Positions 52,132 to 62,324 of a stretch of DNA of 64,000 nt are shown here, in pieces. The DNA is from Dyella sp. GSA-30 (GTDB lineage Bacteria > Pseudomonadota > Gammaproteobacteria > Xanthomonadales > Rhodanobacteraceae): positions 535,524 through 599,523 of the forward strand of contig NZ_AP027042.1 of the NCBI RefSeq assembly GCF_027924605.1, in the 5' to 3' direction. A program made the position numbers and the translations under genes. Under the pieces are notes generated by a model, which was given only the letters and a program-made list of their open reading frames with translations, made no database searches and was not told where the DNA came from. Positions within the stretch are counted from its first letter, which is position 1, and each line of letters starts with the position of its first letter.

Positions 52132-53328
52132 CTACAAAAATGGCATCGCGCCCGGCGATTTAATTTGATATCGCGTGCTACGCCCCCCGCCGGGCAAGCG
52201 TTCCACGCAACCTTTCTTAAGCAAGTCTGCCAGGTGACGAGTCGCCGTGGCCTTGGATACCTTGGTCACAGCCTGGTATTTCGAAGCGTTGATACCTTGC
52301 GCGAACCCACGTTCGCCGCCATCGAGCAAACGATTCAGTACCTTTACCTGATCGGCCGATAGCGCCTGATGGCGATGTTGTTGCCAGAAGCGAGCATTGG
52401 CCAGCACACGATCGATACGCTGCAAGGCCTGTTGAAAACTGTCAAGCAACGTATGCAAAAACCATTGCAGCCAATGGGTGATATTCAGCCCCGCTTTCTG
52501 ACTGGTTTCCAGCACTCGGTAGTAACCGGCACGATCGGCCAGGATGCTTGCCGACATGGCGTAGAAACGGATCGCCTGATGCTCTCCCTGTGCGAGCGCG
52601 AGATCGGTGATAGCCCGTGTCAAGCGGCCATTGCCGTCGTCGAACGGATGCAGCGTGACGAACCAGAAATGCGCGACGCCTGCACGCAACATAGGATCCA
52701 ATGCCGTGTCGCTTCGGCTACGAGCAAACCATGCCAGGAACGCATCCACCTGCTGTTCCAACCCATCACGCGGTGGCGCCACGAAATGGATCACCGGTCG
52801 GTCGATGCGCCCTGACACCACTTGCATCGGCTCCTCGCCGCGCAAACTTCCAACGCGGATGCGTTGCGGCAACAACGTCTGCTGCTGCGGGAACAGCCAC
52901 TGATGCCAGTGCAACAGTCGCGGCAGATCAAGCGGAGCTTGATGATGTTGGGTGACGTCGAGCATGAGCTCGGCCAAGCCTTCGCTGCGTGCAGTTGCCT
53001 CGCCGTCATTTGGGGTGGTCACGCCAAGTCGACGTGCAAGTGAGGAGCGCACCGAGGCGGCATTGAGTTGTTCGCCCTCGATAGCCGAGGAGGTAATGAT
53101 GTTCTGCAGTAATGTATCCAGCTCGTCCTGCATCTGCGCATCATCTGCTACGCCCCCAGCCATGCCCGACAGCCGGCCTTGAGCTTGCTGACAATCGCGC
53201 AACAAAGGTGCCAGCGTTTCCGCCTGCCAGTGGAATTGGGGCCAATCCGGCTGTTGCCAGATCCAGCGGGGGCTACTCACGGTCGGGACTCCTGGTCGTG
53301 AGCCGATTCTAATGGCTATTCGGCTCAT
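52132..53328 (-). CDS. Fic-domain AMP-transferase-like protein with DNA-binding tail
   Basis: 398 residues. N-terminal DUF4172-type region (~25-110) containing the inhibitory motif SSAIEGE (Ser80, Glu84), class II Fic. Active-site loop HPFDDGNGRLTR at 227-238 is complete, so AMPylation of a target protein is expected when inhibition is lifted. Residues ~320-390 (INASKYQAVTKVSKATATRHLADLLKKG) form a winged helix. The operator over the start codon suggests autoregulation by this tail. Confidence 0.92.
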   Translation of the reverse strand: MSRIAIRIGSRPGVPTVSSPRWIWQQPDWPQFHWQAETLAPLLRDCQQAQGRLSGMAGGVADDAQMQDELDTLLQNIITSSAIEGEQLNAASVRSSLARRLGVTTPNDGEATARSEGLAELMLDVTQHHQAPLDLPRLLHWHQWLFPQQQTLLPQRIRVGSLRGEEPMQVVSGRIDRPVIHFVAPPRDGLEQQVDAFLAWFARSRSDTALDPMLRAGVAHFWFVTLHPFDDGNGRLTRAITDLALAQGEHQAIRFYAMSASILADRAGYYRVLETSQKAGLNITHWLQWFLHTLLDSFQQALQRIDRVLANARFWQQHRHQALSADQVKVLNRLLDGGERGFAQGINASKYQAVTKVSKATATRHLADLLKKGCVERLPGGGRSTRYQIKSPGAMPFL

Positions 53329-53361
53329 AGAGTGAGCCGAATATTTAACTTATTCGGCTCA
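53298..53361. promoter_or_regulatory. Four half-sites ATTCGGCTCA over the fic start
   Basis: A perfect palindrome ATTCGGCTCA (53318-53327), TAGAG, TGAGCCGAAT (53333-53342) includes the fic start codon (53328-53326). Further half-sites lie at 53352-53361 (ATTCGGCTCA, direct) and 53299-53307 (TGAGCCGAT, inside the coding region). Binding would block transcription and cover the start. Confidence 0.75.
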
Positions 53362-53506
53362 CCGGCACGTGGCTGGCCCAAACTCCGCCTGTCTCATCCA
53401 GTACTGATACTGTGTCGCAACCATGGCCTCTAACGAGGCGTACAGCAAAAAAACTGGTCGGCCTAAGATGATCACCAGCCCTCTTCGCCACTAACGGGAT
53501 TCTCCG

Positions 53507-53815
53507 ATGTCCAGCCATTGCAGCCATCTAGCGTCGATCCAGGATGTCACGCCCAGCGCACGCGGGTGCGAGGAATGCCTGAAGTCCGGGGATACATGGG
53601 TTCATTTGCGTATCTGCCGCACCTGCGGACATGTGGGCTGTTGCGACGACTCCCCGAACCGGCATGCGACCAGGCATTTCCATCGCACCCAACATCCCAT
53701 CATCGAAGGCTACGATCCGCCGGAGGGTTGGGGCTGGTGTTATGTCGATGAGGTCGAATTTGATCTCAGCGACCGCATGACGCCGCAGCTCGGCCCGATT
53801 CCGCGTTACTACTGA
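53507..53815 (+). CDS. UBP-type zinc-finger protein
   Basis: 102 residues. ZnF-UBP pattern with Cys and His ligands: CSHL, GCEECLKSGDTWVHLRICRTCGHVGCCDDSPNRHATRHFHRTQHPII described as three Cys pairs and four His. Bacterial stand-alone versions are common, and their function is unknown. Downstream DyP peroxidase gene begins 36 bp later, so co-transcription is possible. Confidence 0.93.
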   Translation: MSSHCSHLASIQDVTPSARGCEECLKSGDTWVHLRICRTCGHVGCCDDSPNRHATRHFHRTQHPIIEGYDPPEGWGWCYVDEVEFDLSDRMTPQLGPIPRYY

Positions 53816-53850
53816 ACCGCGTTATTTTTTAAGATCCAAGCGCACGCGCA

Positions 53851-54789
53851 ATGGAGGTGACTGTGTCCGTCGTTTCGCAGCCGGTTGTAGCAAAGCTCAC
53901 ACGTGCGGCTATTTTTCTGGTCCTGACGCTAAAGCCGGAACCTCAGCATCGCGCAACCGTTCGGGCCCTTTGTGGCGATCTGGCCGGACTACTGCGCGCC
54001 GTGGGCTTTCGGGATCTTGAAGGGCGCCTCTCGTGCGTGATGGGTTTCGGATCCGATGCCTGGGACCGGCTCTTCGGGCAACCCAGGCCCAGGGATTTGC
54101 ATCCGTTTCGCGAAATTCAGGGGCAGCACCATGCCGTGTCCACGCCGGGCGACATCCTGTTCCATGTGCGCGCCACGCGCATGGACCTGTGTTTCGAACT
54201 TGCGAGCCAGATCATGTCCCGGCTCCGCGACTCCGTCGTCGCCGTCGACGAGGTGCATGGTTTCACCTATTTCGATGACCGCGACCTGATCGGGTTTGTC
54301 GACGGAACGGAGAACCCGGTCGATCAGGCGGCGCTGGACGCGGCCATCGTCGGTAACGAGGACCCGGGCTTCACCGGCGGAAGCTACGTGATCGTGCAGA
54401 AGTACCTGCATGACCTGCAAAGCTGGAATGCGCTACCTGTAGAGCAGCAGGAAAAGATCGTGGGCAGGACCAAGCTTGCGGACATCGAGCTGGAGGACAG
54501 CGTGAAGCCGAGCTACGCGCACAATGCATTGACCACGATCGTGGAGAACGGCAAGCAGCTGGATATCGTGCGCGACAACATGCCGTTCGGTGACATCGGC
54601 AAGGGCGAGTTCGGCACCTATTTCATCGGTTATGCGCGTTCTCCACAACGCATCGAACAGATGCTCGTCAACATGTTTGTCGGCCGCCCGCCTGGTAATT
54701 ACGACCGGTTGCTCGACCATAGCAAGGCTGTTACCGGTACGTTGTTTTTTGTGCCGTCGGCGACGTTTCTAGAAGAAGTGGCTGGCTGA
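53851..54789 (+). CDS. DyP-type heme peroxidase
   Basis: 312 residues. The GxxDG motif is GFVDG (148-152) followed by TENP; the proximal heme His is in PSYAHNAL (~224); a distal Arg occurs in IGYARSPQRIEQML-type context near 270. Length and lack of a Tat signal point to class B (YfeX-like), cytoplasmic. It reduces H2O2 with dye-like or porphyrinogen substrates. Confidence 0.93.
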   Translation: MEVTVSVVSQPVVAKLTRAAIFLVLTLKPEPQHRATVRALCGDLAGLLRAVGFRDLEGRLSCVMGFGSDAWDRLFGQPRPRDLHPFREIQGQHHAVSTPGDILFHVRATRMDLCFELASQIMSRLRDSVVAVDEVHGFTYFDDRDLIGFVDGTENPVDQAALDAAIVGNEDPGFTGGSYVIVQKYLHDLQSWNALPVEQQEKIVGRTKLADIELEDSVKPSYAHNALTTIVENGKQLDIVRDNMPFGDIGKGEFGTYFIGYARSPQRIEQMLVNMFVGRPPGNYDRLLDHSKAVTGTLFFVPSATFLEEVAG

Positions 54790-54808
54790 TGGGTTGAGGG
54801 CTTAAAGC

Positions 54809-54868
54809 CCCCCTCACCCCAACCCTCTCCCCTGGCTTTGCCGGGGGGAGAGGGTTGGGGTGAGGGGG
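54809..54868. repeat. Hairpin, family C copy 2
   Basis: Perfect 24-bp arms at 54809-54832 and 54845-54868 (core GAGAGGGTTGGGGTGAGG) with a 12-nt loop. Between the convergent DyP and LysR genes; a strong stem able to stop transcription both ways. Confidence 0.9.
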
Positions 54869-54910
54869 TCGGGTGCTCGCGGGAGCATCCACTACCCGCC
54901 CAAAAGCAAC

Positions 54911-55804
<894 letters not shown>

Positions 55805-55827
55805 TTATGGTCTCCAGCCATAAGTCC

Positions 55828-55853
55828 ATGCGATTTATACCACTTAATCGCAT
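55828..55853. promoter_or_regulatory. LysR-type palindrome in the LysR/AKR gap
   Basis: ATGCGATT (55828-55835) and AATCGCAT (55846-55853) with a 10-bp spacer. A second dyad, TTATGG (55805-55810) and CCATAA (55818-55823), abuts the LysR start. Both lie within the 101-bp divergent region. Confidence 0.65.
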
Positions 55854-55869
55854 CAACCCGGAGGACTAG

Positions 55870-56889
<1,020 letters not shown>

Positions 56890-56893
56890 TCAC

Positions 56894-57220
56894 ATGACGC
56901 ATACACCTACTACCGCACGCAACGCATTCGGCGATATCGCTCCGGCGCTGGCCGATTACACCGACCATGTGTTGTTTGGCGATGTCTGGGAGCGACCGGG
57001 ATTGTCGCCGCGTGATCGCAGTCTGATCACCGTGGCAAGCCTGATCGCGCTCTATCGCACCAACGAACTGCCTTTCCACCTAAGGAAAGCATTGGATAAC
57101 GGAATCAGTCGAGACGAGTTGATCGAGGTGATTACACATCTCGCCTTCTATTCGGGCTGGCCTACGGCCAGTTCCGCTGTGTCAATCGCTCGACGGGTTT
57201 TTGAAGAAGCAAACGCCTGA
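56894..57220 (+). CDS. Carboxymuconolactone decarboxylase-family protein
   Basis: 108 residues. CMD fold: DHVLFGDVWERPGLSPRDRSLITVASLIAL and GISRDELIEVITHLAFYSGWPTASSAVSIA. The AhpD-type CxxC pair is absent; an acidic/His site (Glu, His at THLAFYSGWP) is present, as in true CMD-type decarboxylases or alkylhydroperoxide-like enzymes of uncertain function. Between the two reductase genes of one transcript. Confidence 0.92.
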   Translation: MTHTPTTARNAFGDIAPALADYTDHVLFGDVWERPGLSPRDRSLITVASLIALYRTNELPFHLRKALDNGISRDELIEVITHLAFYSGWPTASSAVSIARRVFEEANA

Positions 57221-57231
57221 CCGGAGTTCCC

Positions 57232-58239
57232 ATGGATTACCGCTACCTTGGCCGCAGCGCCCTCAAAGTATCTCCCCTGTGCCTGGGGGCCATGATGTTC
57301 GGCGGCGAGACCGACGAAACCACCTCCAAGCGCATCATCGACAAGGCCTTCGCGCAGGGCATCAACTTCATCGACACGGCCGACGTCTATCACGCCGGCC
57401 GTTCGGAGTCGGTCGTGGGCCGGGCCATCGCCGACCGTCGCGATCATTGGGTGGTGGCGACCAAGTTCGGTTTTCCAACCGCGCAGAGTGGCCCGAACGA
57501 ACAAGGCCAATCGCGCAAATGGATCATGCAATCGGTCGACGCTAGCCTGAAGCGGCTCGGCACCGACTACATCGATATCCTGTATTTCCACCGCGCGCTC
57601 GTCGATGCACCGATGGAAGAAGGCGTGCGCGCCATCGGTGATTTGATTCGCCAGGGCAAGCTTCGCTATTTCGGCCTATCCAACTTCCGTGGCTGGCGCA
57701 TTGCCGAGATCGTACGGCTGGCCGACCAGCTCGGTGTCGACCGCCCCGTCGCCAGCGAGCCGCTCTACAACATGGTCGACCGCAGCGCCGAAGTCGAGCA
57801 GTTGCCGGCAGCGGCCCACTACGGCATCGGCGTGGTGCCCTATAGCCCACTGGCGCGCGGCGTGCTGACCGGCAAATACGCCGTGGACGCATCACCGCCG
57901 AGCGACTCGCGCGCGGGTCGCGGCGACAAACGCATCCAGCAAACCGAGTGGCGAGCCGAATCGCTGAAGATCGCAACGTTGTTGGCGGACTATGTCGCCC
58001 GGCGTGGCACGACATCGGTCGCGTTCGCATTGGCGTGGGTGCTCAAGAATCGCTTCGTCAGTGCCACCATTGCCGGCCCGCGAACCGAAGCCCACTGGGA
58101 CAGCTATATCGATGCGCTGCAGCTCGAGCTCGGGCCCGAAGACGAAGCGTTCGTCGATGGACTGGTACCGCCGGGCCATGTTTCGACGCCCGGCTATACC
58201 GATCCGGGTTATCCGATCGAGGGGCGACAGGTCGCCTGA
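57232..58239 (+). CDS. Aldo/keto reductase
   Basis: 335 residues, distinct from the paralog at 55906. GRSALKVSPLCLGAMMFGGETDE at the N-terminus, INFIDTADVYHAGRSESVVGRAI (Asp, Tyr), VVATKFGFPT (Lys) and ILYFHRAL (His). The usual GPRTEAHWDSYIDALQLEL ends the coenzyme pocket. A GGAG ribosome site precedes the ATG; last gene of the operon regulated presumably by the divergent LysR protein. Confidence 0.93.
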   Translation: MDYRYLGRSALKVSPLCLGAMMFGGETDETTSKRIIDKAFAQGINFIDTADVYHAGRSESVVGRAIADRRDHWVVATKFGFPTAQSGPNEQGQSRKWIMQSVDASLKRLGTDYIDILYFHRALVDAPMEEGVRAIGDLIRQGKLRYFGLSNFRGWRIAEIVRLADQLGVDRPVASEPLYNMVDRSAEVEQLPAAAHYGIGVVPYSPLARGVLTGKYAVDASPPSDSRAGRGDKRIQQTEWRAESLKIATLLADYVARRGTTSVAFALAWVLKNRFVSATIAGPRTEAHWDSYIDALQLELGPEDEAFVDGLVPPGHVSTPGYTDPGYPIEGRQVA

Positions 58240-58243
58240 GCTT

Positions 58244-59053
58244 CTAGCCCCGCAGTTCCGCCAGCTCGCGGCGCAAGGCTTCGTTCTCTGCCATCAGCTC
58301 GATCACACGCTGGCGTAGCTCAAGCAACTCGTTATCGTCGGTTGTATCTTGCGGCGCCTTGGTTTCGTCACGCGGTTTGCGGCGGGCTTCGCGCACCCGT
58401 TTGGCCGCTTGCTTGAGCTCATCGCCGCCAGCGACAGCAGCGGCCCGCTGCTCTTCGGCCGGCAGGGTCGCCACGGCGGCCGCGGCATTGATCGACAGCG
58501 TGCCCGACTTGACCGCTTCGACCACTTCCGGCGTGGCCTGTTTCTGGATCTTTTCGATCATCCCGACTTGGCTGTTGCTGAGTCGTGCTTCGCGCGCGAG
58601 TGCTTCGCGGCTGATCGCCGGTTCGGTTCGTGGCGTGTCGGTAACGGTTTCCGCTATCTCGCTGGTCGCCTCGACCGGCTCCGGCGTTTCCACCGGCTTA
58701 TCGGCATCGCGCGCACGGTTCCGTCGCTCGGCCAGGATGGCCCGCTTGCGCAGCGCCAGCACGCCGCGCTGAAAGGGTGACACGCTACGCCGACCAAGAT
58801 GCTGGTCGATCATCCACAGATGCACGTCGTCCATGGACTGGAACTGCGTGTTCTGCATGGTCTTGAAAGGCAGGTCGTGCTTGCGGCACACGCTGTAGCG
58901 ATGGTGGCCGTCGACCAGTGTCTCACCCCACAGCACCAACGCGTCGCGACAACCCTCGGCCAGGATGCTTCGCTCCAACGCCTCGTATTCGTCCGGGGTC
59001 ATCGGGTCGATATAGGCCTTGAGTTCTTCGTTGACGACGATATCCACAGTCAC
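58244..59053 (-). CDS. Orphan ParB/Srx-like protein with coiled-coil tail
   Basis: 269 residues. ParB-N-like domain ~1-100: PMTPDEYEALERSILAEGCRDAL, LVDGHHRYSVCRKHDLPF, MDDVHLWMIDQHLGRR. An acidic linker (~120-145, Pro/Glu/Thr-rich) and a helix-turn-helix-like region (ISREALAREARLSNSQVGMIEKIQKQA) follow; the C-terminus ends in a coiled coil (ELLELRQRVIELMAENEALRRELAELRG region). No parA or parS is seen, so it is not the chromosomal segregation locus. It may be a plasmid-like or regulatory DNA-binding protein. Confidence 0.82.
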   Translation of the reverse strand: MTVDIVVNEELKAYIDPMTPDEYEALERSILAEGCRDALVLWGETLVDGHHRYSVCRKHDLPFKTMQNTQFQSMDDVHLWMIDQHLGRRSVSPFQRGVLALRKRAILAERRNRARDADKPVETPEPVEATSEIAETVTDTPRTEPAISREALAREARLSNSQVGMIEKIQKQATPEVVEAVKSGTLSINAAAAVATLPAEEQRAAAVAGGDELKQAAKRVREARRKPRDETKAPQDTTDDNELLELRQRVIELMAENEALRRELAELRG

Positions 59054-59138
59054 GGCTGCCGGGTGAGGGAAAGGGGCCGCATTGTAGAGAGGGCGAGGCG
59101 TTTTGCCGACCCTTTGATCAACTTGCCTCAGTCTTCAA

Positions 59139-59168
59139 TCGTCATCCCGGCGCAGGCCGGGATGACGA
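59139..59168. repeat. REP-like hairpin, family A copy 6
   Basis: Arms TCGTCATCCCGGC and complement around GCAG. Lies between the ABC transporter stop (59194) and the ParB-like gene start on the same strand, so here it would end the ABC transcript. Confidence 0.85.
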
Positions 59169-59193
59169 GCAGGTGGGATTCCAGGACTTCTTG

Positions 59194-60912
59194 TCAGCCG
59201 GCCAGCGATGTCGCGCGCCGCAGCTCGGTGTTGCCAACCACCGTTGTCACCAGATCATTGCCGATGGTCAGACACTGGTCCGCGATGGTCGCCACGCTTG
59301 AACGGTGCGACACGACGATCAGAATGGTCTGCGGCAGGCAGCGCTTGAGCGCCGAAAGCACGGCGATCTCGGAGGTGGCATCGAGCGCGCTGGTCGCCTC
59401 GTCCAGCAGGGCAAGCGAGGGTTGCCGCAGGATCACCTGGGCGAGCAGCAATCGTTGCAGCTCGCCGCCGGACAACCGGCTCGACGAGCTGTGCAGCGAT
59501 GTGTCCAGTCCGCGATCGGAGTCCGCCAGTCGCTTGTCGAGGCCAACATCGATCAACGCACGCTGCATCATCGCTTCGGTCGCATCCGGTGCGGCCCATA
59601 GCAGGCATTCGCGCACCGAATGCTGCCAGGGCCGGACACTCTGGCTGACATAGGCGCCATGGCGTACCAGCTCCCTATACTCGCCAAATTCGATCGATCG
59701 ATGGCCCGCGCGTGCCACGAAGATCTCCGGCGTCATCATGCCGGCCAGTACATCGACCAGACTGCTCTTGCCGATGCCGGAGTCGCCGGCGATCGAGGTC
59801 AGTTCACCGGGGTGCAGGCGCAGGTCGGCGATATCCAGTCCGTTCGATGGCGGGTTCAAGCGCATCCGCTCGATATGCAATGTCGTGCCAGCGAGCGGTA
59901 CTCGCGCGGGCGCGCTGGACGGACGGGTCGATTCCAGATGGGTATAGCGTTGCCACAACTCAAACGCCGGCGCGGCCAGGCGCAGCTGCTGAAAACTCTG
60001 CCGCGTCGACACCAGGTACGGCAACAAGCGTCCGAGCAATAAACCCACGGCAACCAACGACGACTGATCGAAACCCTGCCAGCGATGGGCAAGCATGAAC
60101 ACCGCCGCGATGCCGACGGCTGCCAGCAGTTCGAGTACCAGTCGTCCAGAAGCGATCAACTCCAGCTGGCGGCGATAGCCATAACCCAACCGAGTGGAGA
60201 TATCGCCGTAACTTGCCTTCTCCGCCTCTTCGCGCTCGAAGGAACGCACATGGCGCAGGCGTCGCGGAAAATCCTCGCTGTGCCAGAACAACCGGGTCAT
60301 ATCCGCGACGTACTGGCGGCTCACCTGCACCTGCTCGCGCGTGCTGATGCGCGACCCGATCAGGGCGAATACCACGAGCAACGGCGCCGCCAGTACCAGT
60401 TGCGGCGACAACCAGAGCGCAAAGGCCAGGCTGACGGCCGAGGTCACGCAGGTCACCAGCAGCTGCTGCAGGGCACTGAAGCCCTGGATGACGAGCTCGA
60501 CATTGTGGGTAAGCACGTTGGCGATCTCGGCCGAGGTGAGGTCGGCAAGCGATACCAACGGCGCGTCGATCAGACGCGCGTGTACCGCACGCCGCAACCC
60601 GATGCCGTAACGGGCCACTAGGCGTGCACCCATTCGCGATGCCAGCCAGCGCAATAGCGCAAAGCTTATGGTGGCCGCGGCAAAGATCAGCGCCTGCTTG
60701 TCGATATCGCCATGCGCATCGAGCAAGCCACCCGCGAATGCCACGGCATGCCCTGGCTGGACCAGGGGCACCAGGAGTATCGCAACAAGACTGCCCGCGA
60801 ATGCCACCGCCACCGATAACACGACATAGGCGATCGTCTCGACGATGTCGGCTGTGCTGAGCGTACGCGCAAGCGCACGCAGCAAGCTCGTCGCTCGATG
60901 CGGGTCCGACAT
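59194..60912 (-). CDS. ABC exporter, fused membrane and ATPase domains
   Basis: 572 residues from the ATG at 60912; a GTG 12 bp upstream is possible. Six transmembrane helices lie within ~30-310. ATPase domain ~345-572: Walker A GDSGIGKSS (380-388), signature LSGGELQRLLL, Walker B LALLDEATSALD and the H-loop VVSHRSS. A half-transporter acting as homodimer. Lacking a C39 peptidase domain. It follows the HPr-kinase-like gene by 61 bp, as exporters do in some lasso-peptide and other RiPP loci. Confidence 0.9.
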   Translation of the reverse strand: MSDPHRATSLLRALARTLSTADIVETIAYVVLSVAVAFAGSLVAILLVPLVQPGHAVAFAGGLLDAHGDIDKQALIFAAATISFALLRWLASRMGARLVARYGIGLRRAVHARLIDAPLVSLADLTSAEIANVLTHNVELVIQGFSALQQLLVTCVTSAVSLAFALWLSPQLVLAAPLLVVFALIGSRISTREQVQVSRQYVADMTRLFWHSEDFPRRLRHVRSFEREEAEKASYGDISTRLGYGYRRQLELIASGRLVLELLAAVGIAAVFMLAHRWQGFDQSSLVAVGLLLGRLLPYLVSTRQSFQQLRLAAPAFELWQRYTHLESTRPSSAPARVPLAGTTLHIERMRLNPPSNGLDIADLRLHPGELTSIAGDSGIGKSSLVDVLAGMMTPEIFVARAGHRSIEFGEYRELVRHGAYVSQSVRPWQHSVRECLLWAAPDATEAMMQRALIDVGLDKRLADSDRGLDTSLHSSSSRLSGGELQRLLLAQVILRQPSLALLDEATSALDATSEIAVLSALKRCLPQTILIVVSHRSSVATIADQCLTIGNDLVTTVVGNTELRRATSLAG

Positions 60913-60973
60913 CGTTATACGCACAGGCCGCTGGCCTGGATCGACAGCGGCGGCATCAGGGGTGCTTTATGAC

Positions 60974-62152
60974 TCAGAACGACACGTCTCCCGTGGCCAG
61001 GTCGCCATGCGGGTGTGTGCCGTGCGCCGCGGGAAAGGTTGCCCCTGCGCTATCGAGAAGCTGCCGCAACGCCTCGACCGAAGCCCTCGGATGAGGGCCG
61101 CGCCGAAGCCGATGGATACCCAGCTGCGCGAGCCGCTCTGCAAATGCATGCCAACCGGGTTGTCCCGCCGCGTAGGGCTGATCGTTGGCAAGCCATGCGA
61201 TGGCCTCCGGCAGCGGAACCGTGCTCAGCAGGTGATCGGGATCGTCGGCCGGCTCCCGTGAAACGCATACCGCGCCCACCAGTTTCAACGGCGTCATGGC
61301 AAGCCGGCCATGGCCGTCTCTGAGATCGGCTTCGAATTTCTCGACACCGCTGCGTCGACGGATCACCGGTGCCTGGCCGATCCATCGATTGATTTCATCG
61401 TGGTCGAGAAAGCGCAGCGCATCGGCCTGCACATGCACGAAATTCGCAACGCCTGTGGCAAGCATGCCGTCGGGGTGCACGAAGACGGCATCTTCGGCAA
61501 GAAAATCGAGATCTTGCAGCAGGCTGTGAAGAGCCAGCGTCGATTTACCCGAGCCGCTGGATCCCAACAGCAGCAGCCCGCGCCCATCGCGACCGACACA
61601 GGCACCATGCAACGGCACCAGGCCCAACCCGCGCGTGGCGAGGGTAAAGACCACAAACTCGATCAGCTCATAACGCAGGTGGTAAGCGCGACTCAGCATG
61701 TCCTCCGAGGCAACGATCAAGGCACGTTGCTGATCTGGGACAAGCATCACGTAATTGAACGCATCCATCACGCCGCAGAGCACGCCCGCGCCCGACTGCA
61801 TCTGCACGGGAGGCGGCTCGACACTTTCGATGGGCGCATAACGTGACACCAATCGCAGTTCGACATGAAACGGCGGCGCGGTCACCGGCAACTGATGCTG
61901 CGGTAACCCGGCATAGGCGTCTTCGACCAGGCGCAGCAACGCCTCGCTGTTGCTTTCGAACTGAAAGCACCCACCCAGAATCTGTTTTTGCATGGAGAAG
62001 CGATGACCGGACCGCTCACAAAAGGGGTCGGCCATGAGATCGCTGACGTCGTAGCGGGGAGTCAAAGGCGCCTCGTTGATGGCAGTTTCAGCGATTCGAT
62101 CGCACCGGGTCGGCGTACGCACCCAGCCTGAACGTTGAGTGCCGTTTCGCAA
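60974..62152 (-). CDS. HPr-kinase-like protein
   Basis: 392 residues if a TTG at 62152 is used; an ATG at 62035 gives 353, and the true start is unsure. I favour the longer form because residues ~32-60 (TPRYDVSDLMADPF, then LGGCFQFESNS) read as family-like. The core has GLVPLHGACVGRDGRGLLLLGSSGSGKST (P-loop ~197-205) and LDFLAEDAVFV, as in HprK-related kinases found in lasso-peptide and envelope-polymer clusters. The substrate would be a peptide or carrier, not HPr, as no PTS genes are present. Confidence 0.82.
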   Translation of the reverse strand: MRNGTQRSGWVRTPTRCDRIAETAINEAPLTPRYDVSDLMADPFCERSGHRFSMQKQILGGCFQFESNSEALLRLVEDAYAGLPQHQLPVTAPPFHVELRLVSRYAPIESVEPPPVQMQSGAGVLCGVMDAFNYVMLVPDQQRALIVASEDMLSRAYHLRYELIEFVVFTLATRGLGLVPLHGACVGRDGRGLLLLGSSGSGKSTLALHSLLQDLDFLAEDAVFVHPDGMLATGVANFVHVQADALRFLDHDEINRWIGQAPVIRRRSGVEKFEADLRDGHGRLAMTPLKLVGAVCVSREPADDPDHLLSTVPLPEAIAWLANDQPYAAGQPGWHAFAERLAQLGIHRLRRGPHPRASVEALRQLLDSAGATFPAAHGTHPHGDLATGDVSF

Positions 62153-62324
62153 GAAAAAGGTTGCCTCTCGCCAGCCCTACGGGACTTCCAGTTTTTATTG
62201 CCACGAGGCAACCCACGGGCCTCGATCGGGCACTCACGTCCATGCAGCGCCGAGCCTGGGGTCCTAGAGCCTCATCGCCACGTGCCGCGGCTTATTCCCT
62301 GTTATGACCTAAGGCTCCCCCCAG
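62153..62324. other. Divergent gap before the radical SAM gene
   Basis: 172 bp. A 9-bp inverted repeat GGTTGCCTC (62159-62167) and GAGGCAACC (62205-62213) is present. A 21-codon frame (ATG 62242 to TGA 62307) has no strong ribosome site. No cobalamin-riboswitch box is recognisable. Confidence 0.4.

Noticed and set aside
58244-59053. Chromosomal parB locus or origin region
   Set aside because: No parA, gidA/rsmG, dnaA or parS sites nearby.
62242-62307. 21-codon frame as a RiPP precursor or leader peptide
   Set aside because: No ribosome site, no Cys/Ser/Thr-rich core, Arg/Ala-rich composition; could be chance.
62153-62324. Cobalamin riboswitch upstream of a B12-type enzyme
   Set aside because: No recognisable B12 box; only a simple 9-bp inverted repeat is present.
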